Assembly (NCBI GenBank): GCA_025765595.1 | Contig: JAIVFH010000329.1 | Coordinates: 1-27,658 of the forward strand | Direction of reading: 5' to 3' | Source of the DNA: Obelidium mucronatum | Lineage: Eukaryota > Chytridiomycota > Chytridiomycetes > Chytridiales > Chytriomycetaceae | Length of the DNA stretch: 27,658 nucleotides | Shown: one piece after another, positions 27,634 through 27,658 of the stretch | How positions within the stretch are numbered: position 1 is the first letter of the stretch | How the letters are laid out: the number at the start of each line of letters is the position of its first letter | Program-made: the position numbers and the translations under genes | The notes under the pieces: generated by a model | Seen by the model: the letters and a program-made list of their open reading frames with translations, nothing else | Database searches by the model: none | What the model was told of the DNA's origin: nothing

Positions 27634-27658
27634 GTAAGTTTGCCGACAGGAAAATCTA

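Overview
The window looks like compact nuclear DNA of a fungus, probably an early-diverging, zoosporic (chytrid-like) one. Supporting points are GT-AG introns mostly 46-110 bp long, several with CTAAC/CTAAT-like branch sites; a mitochondrial homoisocitrate dehydrogenase (LYS12) of the fungal alpha-aminoadipate lysine route; a three-EH-domain plus coiled-coil plus UBA endocytic scaffold of the Ede1 type; and intergenic gaps often below 200 bp. The phylum is an inference; no marker here fixes the species. TGA, TAA and TAG all serve as stops. No rRNA, tRNA, transposon or CRISPR array was seen.

Layout. Positions 1-740 (+) hold the 3' part of a secreted CAP/SCP protein with a Thr-rich stalk. Positions 953-4011 (-) hold a tandem array of three small paralogous C2H2 regulators that share both fingers, an internal Trp-Leu motif and an unusual identical-style C-terminus. 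Positions 4516-6341 (-) hold two paralogous disordered proteins. Positions 6433-14235 (-) hold two or three further genes for very long disordered, Ser/Arg/Asp-rich proteins that share short hydrophobic motifs; 8733-14235 may be a single gene of about 1,660 codons. Positions 14437-16717 (+) hold a SAP-like/ZZ-like zinc-binding gene with a frame break. Positions 17023-18843 (+) hold an unrecognised 600-residue protein whose 5' end is unclear.

The right-hand third holds recognisable housekeeping genes in divergent pairs: pyroglutamyl peptidase (-) against a secreted Cys-module/SMP-30-like protein (+), 54 bp apart; and EDE1 (-) against a ZUFSP/ZUP1-type deubiquitinase (+), 50 bp apart. LYS12 (+) runs off the right end.

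The most interesting items are the three-gene zinc-finger array with its conserved C-terminal tail, the run of co-oriented genes for disordered proteins that share linear motifs, and the shared promoter of an endocytic ubiquitin-binding scaffold and a ubiquitin-chain protease. Exon models were built by hand from splice signals and reading-frame phase, so short exons and exact junctions carry uncertainty.
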